From positions 5,208,001-5,272,000 of the forward strand of contig NZ_CP117879.1 of NCBI RefSeq assembly GCF_028736155.1: a stretch of DNA of 64,000 nucleotides, read 5' to 3'. The translations under genes were made by a program, and so were the position numbers. Origin of the DNA: Flavobacterium sp. KACC 22763. GTDB taxonomy: Bacteria > Bacteroidota > Bacteroidia > Flavobacteriales > Flavobacteriaceae. Positions 8,158 to 17,744 of the stretch are shown here, piece by piece (within the stretch, counting starts at the first letter, position 1; every line of letters begins with the position of its first letter). The notes below the pieces were generated by a model that was given only the letters and a program-made list of their open reading frames with translations, made no database searches and was not told where the DNA came from.

Positions 8158-8505
8158 ATGAAAAGTGGCGTATTTAGCATATTAAAAGCAAGATTCCTGA
8201 TTCATGAAGATGCAGTAAAAAATTGGCGATTTATTGTCTTTATAATTCTGCTGGCCATCTTGATGATCGCCAATACACAGCGATACGAGCAGAAGGTTTT
8301 TGAAATCGCGAAATTAAATAATGAAGTAAAAGAACTACGATCTGAATTTGTTGATCGACGTTCAGAATTGATGAAGTTAAAAATGGAGTCAACCATTTCG
8401 GATAAAATGTTAGAAAAACAAATTTTCCCGTCGACGGTTCCTCCAGTAAAAATAGAAGTTACAAAAGAAGAAGAAAAAAGTTTCTTTAAAAGAATATGGC
8501 AGTAG
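8158..8505 (+). CDS. ftsL: FtsL-like cell division protein
   Basis: This 115-residue protein has the bitopic FtsL layout: a short basic N-terminal cytoplasmic part, one membrane helix (about 24-40, FIVFIILLAILMIAN), and a periplasmic heptad-type helix (about 45-80, KLNNEVKELRSEF). Sequence similarity within FtsL is weak, so the call rests on topology, size and the position between rsmH and ftsI, as in other Bacteroidota. In divisomes FtsL couples FtsQ/FtsB to FtsW-FtsI. AGGTAGGAAAT lies just before the ATG, a clear ribosome-binding-like stretch for this AT-rich genome. The 3' end overlaps ftsI by 10 bases. Confidence 0.82.
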   Translation: MKSGVFSILKARFLIHEDAVKNWRFIVFIILLAILMIANTQRYEQKVFEIAKLNNEVKELRSEFVDRRSELMKLKMESTISDKMLEKQIFPSTVPPVKIEVTKEEEKSFFKRIWQ

Positions 8506-10502
8506 AAGATAAACATATATCCTACAGAATTTACCTCGTAGCAGTTTTCATCTTTTTGATGGCAATTGCTATTGTTGTTAAATTAACCAATATTCAATGG
8601 GTTGAAGGGGATTATTACAGAAAACTGGCAAAACAGCGTACCGTAAGAAACTTTGTAATTCCTGCCAATAAAGGAAATATTTATTCTGCCGACGGAAGTT
8701 TGCTGGCAACATCAATTCCGAATTATGAAATTCGTTTTGATGCCAAAACGCCGAAAAAAGAAACGTTTGAGAAGTATGTAAAACCATTATCAGATTCTCT
8801 GGCGACAGTTTTAGATAAGTCAAGCAGTTATTTCCAGAAAGAATTGCGAAAAGCACGCGAAAATAAAAATCGCTATTACTTGATTGCCCGCAATTTGAGT
8901 TATACTGAATATGTGAAAATTAAAGGTTTTCCATTATTCAATTTAGGAGCTTTCAAAGGTGGAATTATAGTTGAGCAAGAAACAGTTAGAAAACACCCAA
9001 TTGGGAAAATTGCAGAAAGAACAATTGGTTACGACCGTATTGATCCTGCAACTGGAGTAGAAGTTGGAAAAGGAATTGAATGGGCTTTTAAAAGTTATCT
9101 GAACGGAAAAGACGGTAAAATTTTAAAGCAGAAAATTGCAAAAGGACAGTGGAAACCAATTCGTGATGTAAACGAAGTAGATCCAATTGATGGTTACGAT
9201 GTGATCTCGACTATAGATGTTTTCATTCAAGATATTGCGCACCACGCTTTATTGAAACAATTGGAAGATTACGAAGCAGATCACGGTTGTGTCGTAGTAA
9301 TGGAAACGGAAACAGGATACATAAAAGCGATTTCAAATTTAGGAAGAGCTGAAGATGGTTCTTATTATGAAACCACAAATTATGCAGTTGCTGAATCTCA
9401 CGAGCCGGGATCGACTTTTAAATTGGTTGATTTAATGGCGATTTTAGAAGATAAAGTAGCTGATACGAGTACAGTTTACGATAGTCATGGAGGAGAAATC
9501 AGATATTATGGACGAGCTGTTCGTGATTCGCATAAAGGCGGTTACGGGAAAGTTACATTAGCACGCGGATTTGAGCTTTCGTCAAATACGGTAATGGTAC
9601 AAGCAGTCTATGATAATTACAAAAGTAACCCGCGTAAGTTTGTAAATCATATTAATGATTTAGGTTTAAATAAGCCATTAGGATTGCATTTTAAAGGAGA
9701 AGGAAGACCTTATGTTCCACAGCCTGGAGACAAACATTGGTCGGGAACTACGCTTCCGTGGATGGCTTTTGGATATAACGTTTCGGTTACGCCAATGCAG
9801 ACTTTGACATTATATAATGCAGTTGCAAACAATGGAGTAATGGTAAAGCCACAATTTGTATCAGAAATTAAAGAATGGAACAAAACCATTAAAAAGTTTG
9901 ATACAGAAGTAATGAATCCAAAGGTTTGTTCGCCAGAAACACTTAAAAAAGTAAAAGCGGTTTTGGCGAATGTGGTAAAGAAAGGAACAGGTTCTAAGTT
10001 GTATTCAAAAGATTTTTCGATGGCAGGAAAAACAGGAACGGCTATGGTGAATTATGGTAATGCAGGAAGAGAAGGAATGTATTACGCTTCTTCTTTTGCA
10101 GGCTATTTTCCGGCAGATCATCCTAAATATTCTTGTATCGTAGTGGTTCATAAACCAAATACATCTAGAAATAACTATTACGGAGCAGATGTTGCTGGGC
10201 CAGTTTTTAAAAGAATTGCTCAAAAGATTTTTACAGATGCGCCTTCGACAAATAAAATTAAAAAATTAGATTCTAGAATTCCAAAACAGGATGCTAGTTA
10301 TGATAAATACACGGCTGAAGCTAATAAAAAGCTTAATCAGATTCCTAATTTGAAAGGAATGCCAGGAATGGACGCGATTGCTTTGCTGGAGAATTTAGGT
10401 TTGAAAGTAAAAGTAAATGGAATGGGGAAAGTAAAAAATCAATCGATTCAAGCTGGAACCAGTATTAGCAAAAACACAACAATTGTATTAGAATTATCGT
10501 GA
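8496..10502 (+). CDS. ftsI: Penicillin-binding protein FtsI (PBP3-type septal transpeptidase)
   Basis: FtsI cross-links septal peptidoglycan together with the glycosyltransferase FtsW. The 668-residue protein has an N-terminal membrane anchor (about 11-30) and a dimerisation domain (RNFVIPANKGNIYSADGSLL region). The transpeptidase domain has all three motifs: S306-x-x-K309 (STFK), SSN at 362-364, and KTG at 512-514. The last 60 or so residues form a PASTA-like domain (IPNLKGMPGMDAIALLENLG), common in Bacteroidota and Gram-positive division PBPs. It overlaps ftsL by 10 bases and murE by 4. Confidence 0.95.
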   Translation: MAVEDKHISYRIYLVAVFIFLMAIAIVVKLTNIQWVEGDYYRKLAKQRTVRNFVIPANKGNIYSADGSLLATSIPNYEIRFDAKTPKKETFEKYVKPLSDSLATVLDKSSSYFQKELRKARENKNRYYLIARNLSYTEYVKIKGFPLFNLGAFKGGIIVEQETVRKHPIGKIAERTIGYDRIDPATGVEVGKGIEWAFKSYLNGKDGKILKQKIAKGQWKPIRDVNEVDPIDGYDVISTIDVFIQDIAHHALLKQLEDYEADHGCVVVMETETGYIKAISNLGRAEDGSYYETTNYAVAESHEPGSTFKLVDLMAILEDKVADTSTVYDSHGGEIRYYGRAVRDSHKGGYGKVTLARGFELSSNTVMVQAVYDNYKSNPRKFVNHINDLGLNKPLGLHFKGEGRPYVPQPGDKHWSGTTLPWMAFGYNVSVTPMQTLTLYNAVANNGVMVKPQFVSEIKEWNKTIKKFDTEVMNPKVCSPETLKKVKAVLANVVKKGTGSKLYSKDFSMAGKTGTAMVNYGNAGREGMYYASSFAGYFPADHPKYSCIVVVHKPNTSRNNYYGADVAGPVFKRIAQKIFTDAPSTNKIKKLDSRIPKQDASYDKYTAEANKKLNQIPNLKGMPGMDAIALLENLGLKVKVNGMGKVKNQSIQAGTSISKNTTIVLELS

Positions 10503-11962
10503 AAGTATTAAAAGACATATTATATAAAGTAGCTATTGAATCTGTAAAAGGTTCAACAGATATTGCTATTTCTAAAATTGAATTTGATTCACGTAAGGTT
10601 GAAACAAATGATGTTTTTGTTGCGATCAGAGGTTCGCTTTCAGATGGACATGATTACATAGAGAAAGCAATTCAGCTAGGAGCAAAAGCAATTATTTGCG
10701 ATACGCTTCCAGTAAATACGGCCAATGAGGTAACTTATATTCAAGTAAAAGATACCAATACAGCTTTGGCTTTTATGGCGGCTAATTATTTTGGAGATCC
10801 ATCTTCAAAACTAAAATTAGTTGGCGTAACAGGAACAAACGGAAAAACAACAATTGCTTCATTATTGTTTCAGTTGTTTCAAAAGGCAGGCTTTAAGGTT
10901 GGTTTATTATCAACTGTAAAAATCGTAGTAGATAAAACAGAATATCCTGCAACACATACAACACCAGATTCTTTGACTATTAATCATTATTTAAATGAAA
11001 TGGTTGGAGCTGGAGTTACGCATTGTTTTATGGAGGTTAGTTCGCATGGAATTCACCAGAAGCGTACAGAAGCTTTGCATTTTGTGGGCGGAATTTTCAC
11101 GAATCTTTCTCACGATCATTTAGATTATCATCCAACATTTGCAGAATACAGAGATGTTAAGAAGTCATTTTTCGATTCACTTCCAAAATCAGCTTTTGTT
11201 TTATCGAACATTGATGATAAAAATGGTTCTGTAATGTTGCAGAATACAGTGGCTAAAAAACTGACTTATGCTTTGAAATCTTATGCAGATTATAGAGCTC
11301 AGATTTTAGAAAGCCAATTGTCTGGATTATTATTAAAAATCAATGACAATGAGGTTTGGGTAAAACTGATTGGTACTTTCAATGCATACAATGTTTTAGC
11401 GATTTACGGAACTGCTGTAGAGCTAGGGATTGATAGTCTAGAAGCGTTGCGTTTACTGTCTGATTTAGAGAGTGTTTCGGGGCGTTTTCAATATATTGTT
11501 TCAGATGACGGAATTACTGCTGTTGTAGATTATGCACATACGCCAGATGCATTGGAAAATGTTTTAAAAACGATAAATGATATTCGTACTAAAAACGAGC
11601 AATTGATTACTGTAGTTGGTTGTGGAGGAAATCGTGATAAAACGAAACGCCCGATAATGGCAAAGATTGCTTCGGATATGAGTGATAAAGCAGTTTTGAC
11701 TTCAGATAATCCAAGAAATGAAGATCCAGAAGTTATTTTGGATGAAATGGAACAGGGAGTTGAACCGCACAACTATAAAAAAATGCTGCGAATTACAGAT
11801 AGAAAACAGGCAATTAAAACAGCTTGTCAACTGGCTCAGCCTAAAGATATCATTCTAATTGCAGGAAAAGGGCATGAAACGTATCAGGAAATAAATGGTG
11901 TTCGCCATCATTTTGACGATATGGAAACGGTAAAAGAAATTTTAGAACAACTAAATAAATAA
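10499..11962 (+). CDS. murE: UDP-MurNAc-tripeptide synthetase MurE (meso-DAP adding)
   Basis: MurE adds the third stem-peptide residue during cytoplasmic peptidoglycan precursor synthesis. Visible are the Mur-ligase P-loop GVTGTNGKTT (109-118), the central-domain region with FTNLSHDHLDYHP, and DNPR at 403-406. DNPR is the motif of enzymes using meso-diaminopimelate, so the cell wall is DAP-type. The start is GTG at 10499, overlapping the ftsI stop in a GTGA tetranucleotide, which indicates coupling. Length (487) is typical. Confidence 0.95.
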   Translation: MKVLKDILYKVAIESVKGSTDIAISKIEFDSRKVETNDVFVAIRGSLSDGHDYIEKAIQLGAKAIICDTLPVNTANEVTYIQVKDTNTALAFMAANYFGDPSSKLKLVGVTGTNGKTTIASLLFQLFQKAGFKVGLLSTVKIVVDKTEYPATHTTPDSLTINHYLNEMVGAGVTHCFMEVSSHGIHQKRTEALHFVGGIFTNLSHDHLDYHPTFAEYRDVKKSFFDSLPKSAFVLSNIDDKNGSVMLQNTVAKKLTYALKSYADYRAQILESQLSGLLLKINDNEVWVKLIGTFNAYNVLAIYGTAVELGIDSLEALRLLSDLESVSGRFQYIVSDDGITAVVDYAHTPDALENVLKTINDIRTKNEQLITVVGCGGNRDKTKRPIMAKIASDMSDKAVLTSDNPRNEDPEVILDEMEQGVEPHNYKKMLRITDRKQAIKTACQLAQPKDIILIAGKGHETYQEINGVRHHFDDMETVKEILEQLNK

Positions 11963-11971
11963 CAAAAAGAA

Positions 11972-12050
11972 AATTCCAAATTCCAAATCCCAATAAAATT
12001 GGATTTTGGGTTTTAAAAAATTGGAATTTAATTCGAGATTGGAATTTAAA
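11972..12050. repeat. Inverted-repeat spacer (AATTCC family) between murE and mraY
   Basis: AATTCC and AAATCC segments on the left face GGATTT, TTGGGTTTT and TTGGAATTT segments on the right. They form an imperfect hairpin that fills most of the 101-base gap. There is no strong T run, so read-through within the cluster is likely. Confidence 0.5.
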
Positions 12051-12063
12051 AAAATAAGAAAAT

Positions 12064-13296
12064 ATGCTGTACTATTTATTTGAATATTTTGATAAAACAT
12101 TGGACATTCCTGGAACAGGAGTTTTCCAGTATATCACATTTAGGTCAGCTTTGGCATTTATGCTTTCGTTGCTTCTGTCGACTATTTATGGTAAAAGAGT
12201 AATTAACTTTTTGCGCCGTCAGCAAGTGGGAGAAACAGTTCGAGAACTTGGTCTTGCTGGTCAGAATGAAAAAGCTGGTACGCCAACAATGGGTGGATTG
12301 ATCATCATTTTGGCTACTCTTATTCCAGTTTTGTTATTTGCAAGATTGCATAACATTTATATCGTATTGCTTATTGTGACTACGTTGTGGATGGGAAGTA
12401 TCGGTTTTGTGGATGATTATATTAAAATATTCAAAAAAGATAAACAAGGATTAAAAGGTATTTTTAAAGTAATTGGTCAAGTTGGTCTTGGAATCATTGT
12501 TGGGGCAGTACTTTATTTTAATCCGGCAGTTACAGTAAGAACAGACACAGGCCGTGCAGATATTTTTAAAACAGCTGCAAATTCAACAGTTGTTGTTCCT
12601 GCTGGTGTTGAAGAAAAGTCTACAGCAACCACAATTCCTTTCGTGAAAAACAACGAATTTGACTATGCTGAAGTTTTGTCTTTCATGGGTGATGGATATG
12701 AAAAATGGGCTTGGCTAGTATTTATTCCAGTAGTAATTTTTATTATCACAGCAGTTTCAAACGGAGCAAATTTAACAGATGGTATCGATGGACTGGCCGC
12801 AGGGACCTCCGCAATATCCGTCCTCGCGCTCGGGATTTTTACATTTGTTTCAGGTAATATTATTTTCTCAAATTATCTTAACATTATGTATATCCCAAAT
12901 TCGGGAGAAATGACGGTTTTTATTTCTGCCTTTGTTGGTGCTCTAATCGGATTTCTTTGGTACAACTCATATCCAGCATCGGTTTTTATGGGAGACACAG
13001 GAAGTTTGACTATTGGAGGAATCATTGCGGTATTGGCAATTGCAGTTCGAAAAGAAATATTGATTGTTTTATTCTGTGGGATTTTCTTAGCAGAAAGTGC
13101 TTCAGTAATTATTCAGGTAACTTATTTTAAATATACGAAGAAGCGTTTCGGAGAAGGACGAAGAATTTTCCTGATGTCGCCACTTCATCATCATTATCAG
13201 AAAAAGGGATATCACGAAAGTAAAATCGTAACCCGTTTCTGGATTGTTGCCGTAATGTTAGCCATATTGTCAATCATTACCCTAAAATTAAGATAA
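12064..13296 (+). CDS. mraY: Phospho-MurNAc-pentapeptide translocase MraY
   Basis: MraY transfers phospho-MurNAc-pentapeptide to undecaprenyl phosphate, forming lipid I in the inner membrane. The 410-residue protein has about ten membrane helices and the catalytic signatures [25 protein letters not shown] and [11 protein letters not shown]. It is longer than the roughly 320-360 residues usual elsewhere. A hydrophilic insert of about 50-60 residues (about 160-215, from VTVRTDTGR to FDYAEVLSF) lies between two helices. I recall similar insertions in other Bacteroidota MraY. Its stop codon is directly followed by the murD ATG. Confidence 0.95.
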   Translation: MLYYLFEYFDKTLDIPGTGVFQYITFRSALAFMLSLLLSTIYGKRVINFLRRQQVGETVRELGLAGQNEKAGTPTMGGLIIILATLIPVLLFARLHNIYIVLLIVTTLWMGSIGFVDDYIKIFKKDKQGLKGIFKVIGQVGLGIIVGAVLYFNPAVTVRTDTGRADIFKTAANSTVVVPAGVEEKSTATTIPFVKNNEFDYAEVLSFMGDGYEKWAWLVFIPVVIFIITAVSNGANLTDGIDGLAAGTSAISVLALGIFTFVSGNIIFSNYLNIMYIPNSGEMTVFISAFVGALIGFLWYNSYPASVFMGDTGSLTIGGIIAVLAIAVRKEILIVLFCGIFLAESASVIIQVTYFKYTKKRFGEGRRIFLMSPLHHHYQKKGYHESKIVTRFWIVAVMLAILSIITLKLR

Positions 13297-14628
13297 ATGA
13301 GATTAGTAGTTTTAGGTGGAGGAGAAAGCGGGGTAGGAACCGCGATCCTCGGTAAGAAACAAGGGTATGAGGTTTTTGTATCCGATTTTGGAAAGATTAA
13401 AGAGAGTTACAAAGAAGTTCTTATCATTAATAAAATTGCTTGGGAAGAGGAGCAGCATACTGAAGATTTAATTCTTAATGCTGATGTGGTGATGAAGAGT
13501 CCTGGAATTCCTGATAAATCTCCGATAGTAAAAAAACTAATTGCAGCTGGAGTTAAAGTGATTTCTGAAATTGAATTTGCATTTCCTTACACAGAGGCAA
13601 TGACCATCGGGATTACGGGAAGTAATGGTAAAACGACCACCACAATGCTTACACATCATTTGCTAAAGTATGCAGGACTGAATGTAGGATTGGGAGGGAA
13701 TATTGGAAAAAGCTTCGCCTGGCAGGTGGCTGAAAATAAGTTTGATGCATACGTTCTTGAATTAAGCAGTTTTCAGTTAGACGGAATAATAGATTACAGA
13801 CCCGATATTGCGATAATAACCAATATAAGTCCGGACCATTTAGATCGATACGAATATAAATATGAAAATTATATCAATTCGAAGTTCCGAATAACAATGA
13901 ACCAGACTGAGAATGACTATCTCATTTACGATGCAGATGATGAAGCAAGCACAGAATGGTTAAAGAAGAACAAAACAAAAGCAAAACTAATTCCTTTTTC
14001 ATTGACGAAAAAATTTGATGAAGGGGCTTCTATAAATAACAACAAAATGGAAATAAAGATCAACCAAGAAGAGTTTACAATGGATACAGAACACATTGCG
14101 TTAGAAGGAAAACATAATATGAAAAACGCCATGGCAGCAAGCTCTGTAGCTAAATTGATGCAAATTAGAAATGCAACGATTCGTGAAAGTCTATCTAATT
14201 TCCAAGGTGTTGAGCACCGTTTAGAAAAAGTATTAAAAATACAGAACGTTCAATATATCAATGATTCAAAAGCAACAAACGTAAACGCTACTTTCTTTGC
14301 TTTGGATAGTATGAATGCACCAACAGTTTGGATTGTTGGAGGTGTTGATAAAGGAAACGATTACAACGAATTAATGTCTTTAGTACGTGAAAAAGTAAAA
14401 GCAATTATCTGTCTTGGAATCGATAACCGTAAAATTATCGATGCTTTTGGAAACGTTGTAGATATTATGGTTGAAGTAAATAATATGAATGATGCAGTAA
14501 AAACTGCTCAAAGATTAACAGAAAAAGGCGATGTGGTTTTATTGTCTCCAGCCTGCGCGAGTTTCGATTTATTCGAAAACTACGAAGACCGTGGAAAACA
14601 ATTTAAACAAGCAGTGCATAATTTATAA
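13297..14628 (+). CDS. murD: UDP-MurNAc-L-Ala:D-Glu ligase MurD
   Basis: MurD adds D-glutamate to UDP-MurNAc-L-Ala. The 443-residue protein has a Rossmann-like N-terminal domain (VVLGGGESGVG), the Mur-ligase P-loop GITGSNGKTTTT (about 105-116), the NISPDHLDRY central motif and the C-terminal SPACASFDLFENYEDRGKQF block, diagnostic for MurD. It begins directly after the mraY stop with no gap. Its stop codon touches the left arm of the inverted repeat that encloses the S23 gene. Confidence 0.95.
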   Translation: MRLVVLGGGESGVGTAILGKKQGYEVFVSDFGKIKESYKEVLIINKIAWEEEQHTEDLILNADVVMKSPGIPDKSPIVKKLIAAGVKVISEIEFAFPYTEAMTIGITGSNGKTTTTMLTHHLLKYAGLNVGLGGNIGKSFAWQVAENKFDAYVLELSSFQLDGIIDYRPDIAIITNISPDHLDRYEYKYENYINSKFRITMNQTENDYLIYDADDEASTEWLKKNKTKAKLIPFSLTKKFDEGASINNNKMEIKINQEEFTMDTEHIALEGKHNMKNAMAASSVAKLMQIRNATIRESLSNFQGVEHRLEKVLKIQNVQYINDSKATNVNATFFALDSMNAPTVWIVGGVDKGNDYNELMSLVREKVKAIICLGIDNRKIIDAFGNVVDIMVEVNNMNDAVKTAQRLTEKGDVVLLSPACASFDLFENYEDRGKQFKQAVHNL

Positions 14629-15115
14629 TTTTAGATTTTAGAGTTCAGATTTTAGATTGTTCTCAATCTTTGAACTCAAATTAAGTTCTTTTTGATTATG
14701 ACGACGGATGAAATGAAAATGAGAACAAAAAAGTTCTCTTTAATGATAATTGAATTGGCTGAAAAAATGCCAAATACAAATGTGATTAGATCAATAACTA
14801 ATCAGATAGTAAGAAGTGGAACATCTGTTGGGGCAAATTATAGAGCAGTTTGTCGAGCCAGAAGCGATAGAGAATTTGTTGCTAAAATGAATATTGTTTT
14901 AGAAGAAGCAGATGAAACTTTGTTTTGGTTAGAAATTATAAAAGAAAAAATGTGGATTGCAAAATCTGAATTTGAAGCAATTTGGAAAGAAGGAAATGAG
15001 TTAACAGCCATTTTTGTAAGCAGTTTAAAAACAGTAAATAACAGAATCAATAATAAAAATTAGTTTAAAGGTTTAGTGGGGAAAAATCTAAAATCTAAAC
15101 TCTAAAATCTAAAAT
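14628..15115. repeat. 31-bp inverted repeat enclosing the S23 gene
   Basis: The left arm is 14628-14658 and the right arm 15085-15115. By eye the arms are reverse complements at 30 of 31 positions and are built of TTTTAGATT units. The left arm begins at the last base of the murD stop codon and the right arm ends one base before the ftsW ATG. The repeat pair and its cargo therefore make up the entire murD-ftsW spacer. Confidence 0.85.
14698..15063 (+). CDS. Four-helix-bundle protein of the S23 / 23S rRNA intervening-sequence family
   Basis: This 121-residue all-helical protein has family hallmarks: the N-terminal KFSLMIIELAEKMPN, the QIVRSGTSVGANYRA turn, and the FVAKMNIVLEEADETLFWLE helix. 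S23 proteins were first found encoded inside intervening sequences of 23S rRNA in some bacteria. Homologues include Avd, an accessory protein of diversity-generating retroelements. The molecular role of free-standing members is unknown. I use ATG 14698; a TTG two codons upstream is less likely. It interrupts an otherwise contiguous murD-ftsW arrangement and lies precisely inside a 31-bp inverted repeat, so it looks like an insertion. No division function should be inferred from its position. Confidence 0.9.
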   Translation: MTTDEMKMRTKKFSLMIIELAEKMPNTNVIRSITNQIVRSGTSVGANYRAVCRARSDREFVAKMNIVLEEADETLFWLEIIKEKMWIAKSEFEAIWKEGNELTAIFVSSLKTVNNRINNKN

Positions 15116-16435
15116 ATGAAGGAGCTAGTTAACAAACTAAAAGGAGATAGAGTAATATGGTCATTTGTGGCTTTATTGGCTTTGTTTTCGTTTATGCCTG
15201 TTTTTAGTGCAAGTAGTAATCTGGCGTATATAGGTCATGGAACTGGGAATACATTGGGGTATTTGGTAAAACATCTGGCTCACGTTTGTATCGGTTTCTT
15301 GATTATTTACTGGGTTCATAAAGTGCCATATCATTATTTTAGAGCAATTTCAAAAATTGCGCTTCCAGTGGTTTGGCTATTATTGCTGTACACCTTATTG
15401 AAAGGAACAGTAATCGCGGGAGCAAATGCGAGCCGTTGGATTCAGGTGCCGTTCATTGGAATTACGTTTCAAACTTCGACGTTAGCGGCAAGCGTATTGT
15501 TTATTTACGTTGCGCGTTATTTGTCGAAAACCAAAGAAGAAAACGAGCCGTTTCAAACCTCGTTTATTCAGCTTTGGGTTCCGGTATTTATCACTTTGGC
15601 ATTAATATTACCAGCCAACTTTTCGACCACAGCGTTGATATTTTCAATGGTAATGATGCTTACGTTTATTGGTAAATATCCATTAAAATATATTGCTTTT
15701 ATCATAGGATCGGGAGTTGCAATGTTGGCTTTTTTCCTTTTGGTGGCAAAAGCATTTCCAGATTCAAGATTTTTCAGTAGGGTTTCAACGTGGGAAAGTC
15801 GTATTATGAACTTTACAACCGATAAACCAGACGAAGATGATTATCAGATTGAAAAAGCAAAAATTGCAATCGCATCAGGTAGATTGGGCGGATTAGGGCC
15901 AGGAAAAAGTGTTCAGAAAAATTTCTTGCCACAGTCATCTTCAGATTTTATTTATGCAATTGTAGTAGAAGAATATGGTTTAGTTGGTGGTGTTGCAATA
16001 TTAGTTCTGTACTTGTTATTGTTGTTCCGATTTGTAATCGCATCGCATAAAGCGAATACCTTGTTTGGAAAATTAGTCGTCGTCGGTCTCGGATTTCCGA
16101 TGATATTTCAAGCGATGATAAATATGGCGGTTGCGGTGGAGTTGTTGCCAGTAACAGGGCAGACGCTTCCGCTGATAAGTTCTGGAGGTAGTTCTATCTG
16201 GATGACATGTTTCTCTCTCGGAATCATTATTAGTGTAACTAAAAAAGAAGAAGAAATCGCCGAAGAGCAAGAAGAAAAAGCAAGAAGAAAAGAAGCGCTT
16301 CAAAGATTAATAGATAAAGAATTGGCTGAAGAAGATTTGGCTAGCAATGAAAAAGAAGAGATTTACGAAGAAGAAGCTTTGTATTCTATCGAAGATAATT
16401 CAAGAAATCCGATGAATGCAGTTTTGAACAAATAA
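15116..16435 (+). CDS. ftsW: Septal peptidoglycan glycosyltransferase FtsW (SEDS family)
   Basis: FtsW polymerises lipid II at the division site together with FtsI. The 439-residue protein has about ten membrane helices and SEDS signatures: the GANASRWIQVPF loop, the GGLGPGKSVQKNFLPQSSSD loop followed by FIYAIVVEEYGLVGG, and the ISSGGSSIWMTC segment near the end. A charged cytoplasmic tail of about 60 residues (rich in E and K, from KKEEEIAEEQ) is longer than in E. coli. The ATG follows directly after the right arm of the S23-enclosing inverted repeat, so its translation-initiation region lies inside that potential stem. Confidence 0.94.
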   Translation: MKELVNKLKGDRVIWSFVALLALFSFMPVFSASSNLAYIGHGTGNTLGYLVKHLAHVCIGFLIIYWVHKVPYHYFRAISKIALPVVWLLLLYTLLKGTVIAGANASRWIQVPFIGITFQTSTLAASVLFIYVARYLSKTKEENEPFQTSFIQLWVPVFITLALILPANFSTTALIFSMVMMLTFIGKYPLKYIAFIIGSGVAMLAFFLLVAKAFPDSRFFSRVSTWESRIMNFTTDKPDEDDYQIEKAKIAIASGRLGGLGPGKSVQKNFLPQSSSDFIYAIVVEEYGLVGGVAILVLYLLLLFRFVIASHKANTLFGKLVVVGLGFPMIFQAMINMAVAVELLPVTGQTLPLISSGGSSIWMTCFSLGIIISVTKKEEEIAEEQEEKARRKEALQRLIDKELAEEDLASNEKEEIYEEEALYSIEDNSRNPMNAVLNK

Positions 16436-16451
16436 TAAGGATTGAATAGTT

Positions 16452-17543
16452 ATGACAAAGTATAAATTCATACTTAGCGGAGGAGGAACAGGAGGGCATA
16501 TCTATCCTGCAATTGCGATTGCAAATGAATTAAAATTACAATTTCCCGATGCGGAATTTCTTTTTGTAGGTGCCAAAGATAAAATGGAAATGCAGAAAGT
16601 GCCTCAGGCAGGTTACGAAATAAAAGGTCTTTGGATTGCTGGATTGCAGCGAAAACTGACATTACAAAATTTGATGTTTCCGCTTAAATTGGCGAGCAGT
16701 TTATTGGAATCAAAAAGAATAATTAGAAAGTTCAAGCCAGATGTAGTAATCGGAACGGGTGGTTTTGCCAGCGGACCATTATTGCAAGCGGCAGGTTCGG
16801 CAGGAATTCCAACAGTGGTTCAAGAGCAGAATTCTTATCCAGGTATAACAAATAAATTGTTGAGCAAAAAGGCAAATGCAATTTGTGTGGCGTATCAAAA
16901 TTTAGAGCGTTTTTTCCCGAAAGAAAAAATCGTTTTAACAGGGAATCCAGTTCGTCAAGATTTGATTGATATCGAAAGTAAACGAGAGGAAGCAATTGCT
17001 TTTTATGGTTTAGACCAAAATAAGAAAACATTGTTGGTTCTTGGAGGAAGTTTAGGAGCAAGAAGAATCAATCAGTTAATCGAAAAAGAATTGCAAAATT
17101 TTCTTTCGCAAGAGGTGCAGGTAATCTGGCAATGCGGGAAATTATATTTTGAAGAATATAAAAAGTACAATCAGCCAAATGTAAAAGTGGTTGATTTTAT
17201 TGAAAGAATGGATTTTGTTTACGCAGCATCAGATGTCATAATTTCACGTGCAGGTGCTTCATCAGTGTCAGAATTATGCATTGTTGGAAAACCAGTGATT
17301 TTTATTCCGTCACCTAATGTAGCTGAGGATCACCAAACTAAAAATGCGCAGGCAATTGTAGATGAAAAAGGTGCGATTTTGTTGAAAGAATCTGAGCTTG
17401 ACAGTCAGTTTAGCATTGTTTTTGAAGCGCTGCTGAAAGATCACGGAAAACAGAAACAATTAAGTGATAACATTAAAAAATTAGCTATGCCAAAAGCAAC
17501 TCAGGCTATTGTTGCTGAGATTGTGAAATTGATAAATAAGTAA
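16452..17543 (+). CDS. murG: Lipid II synthase MurG (UDP-GlcNAc transferase)
   Basis: MurG adds GlcNAc to lipid I on the cytoplasmic face of the inner membrane. The 363-residue GT-B fold protein has the N-terminal glycine loop [17 protein letters not shown] (about 8-24), the [14 protein letters not shown] motif, the [14 protein letters not shown] motif, and [10 protein letters not shown] at the start of the C-terminal domain. [12 protein letters not shown] and the [14 protein letters not shown] segment form the donor site. It begins 16 bases after ftsW and is followed after 4 bases by a small membrane-protein gene. Confidence 0.96.
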   Translation: MTKYKFILSGGGTGGHIYPAIAIANELKLQFPDAEFLFVGAKDKMEMQKVPQAGYEIKGLWIAGLQRKLTLQNLMFPLKLASSLLESKRIIRKFKPDVVIGTGGFASGPLLQAAGSAGIPTVVQEQNSYPGITNKLLSKKANAICVAYQNLERFFPKEKIVLTGNPVRQDLIDIESKREEAIAFYGLDQNKKTLLVLGGSLGARRINQLIEKELQNFLSQEVQVIWQCGKLYFEEYKKYNQPNVKVVDFIERMDFVYAASDVIISRAGASSVSELCIVGKPVIFIPSPNVAEDHQTKNAQAIVDEKGAILLKESELDSQFSIVFEALLKDHGKQKQLSDNIKKLAMPKATQAIVAEIVKLINK

Positions 17544-17547
17544 TTAA

Positions 17548-17739
17548 ATGAATTATATTCTAATTATTTTTTTTCTGCTTATTGTTTTAATCGGTGTAGC
17601 GTATTATTATGATTTTAAAAAGAATAAAAAATATTTCAAAAAATCTATAAGAGACATTCTGTCTTTGATAGCAATTGTTTTGGGAGTTTGTATTCTTTCA
17701 GAATTAGGGAATAAAGTTTTAGAATATTTTTATAAATAA
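17548..17739 (+). CDS. Small membrane protein (63 aa) between murG and murC
   Basis: I do not recognise this protein. It has two predicted membrane helices (about 2-20, YILIIFFLLIVLIGVAYYY, and about 38-56) joined by a very basic loop (DFKKNKKYFKKSIRD). It ends in a short aromatic tail. The tight fit (4 bases after murG, 5 before murC) and the ATG with an AT-rich leader suggest a genuine gene co-expressed with the cluster. Whether it is a small divisome accessory protein or only a passenger cannot be told from the sequence. Confidence 0.65.
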   Translation: MNYILIIFFLLIVLIGVAYYYDFKKNKKYFKKSIRDILSLIAIVLGVCILSELGNKVLEYFYK

Positions 17740-17744
17740 AGAAA

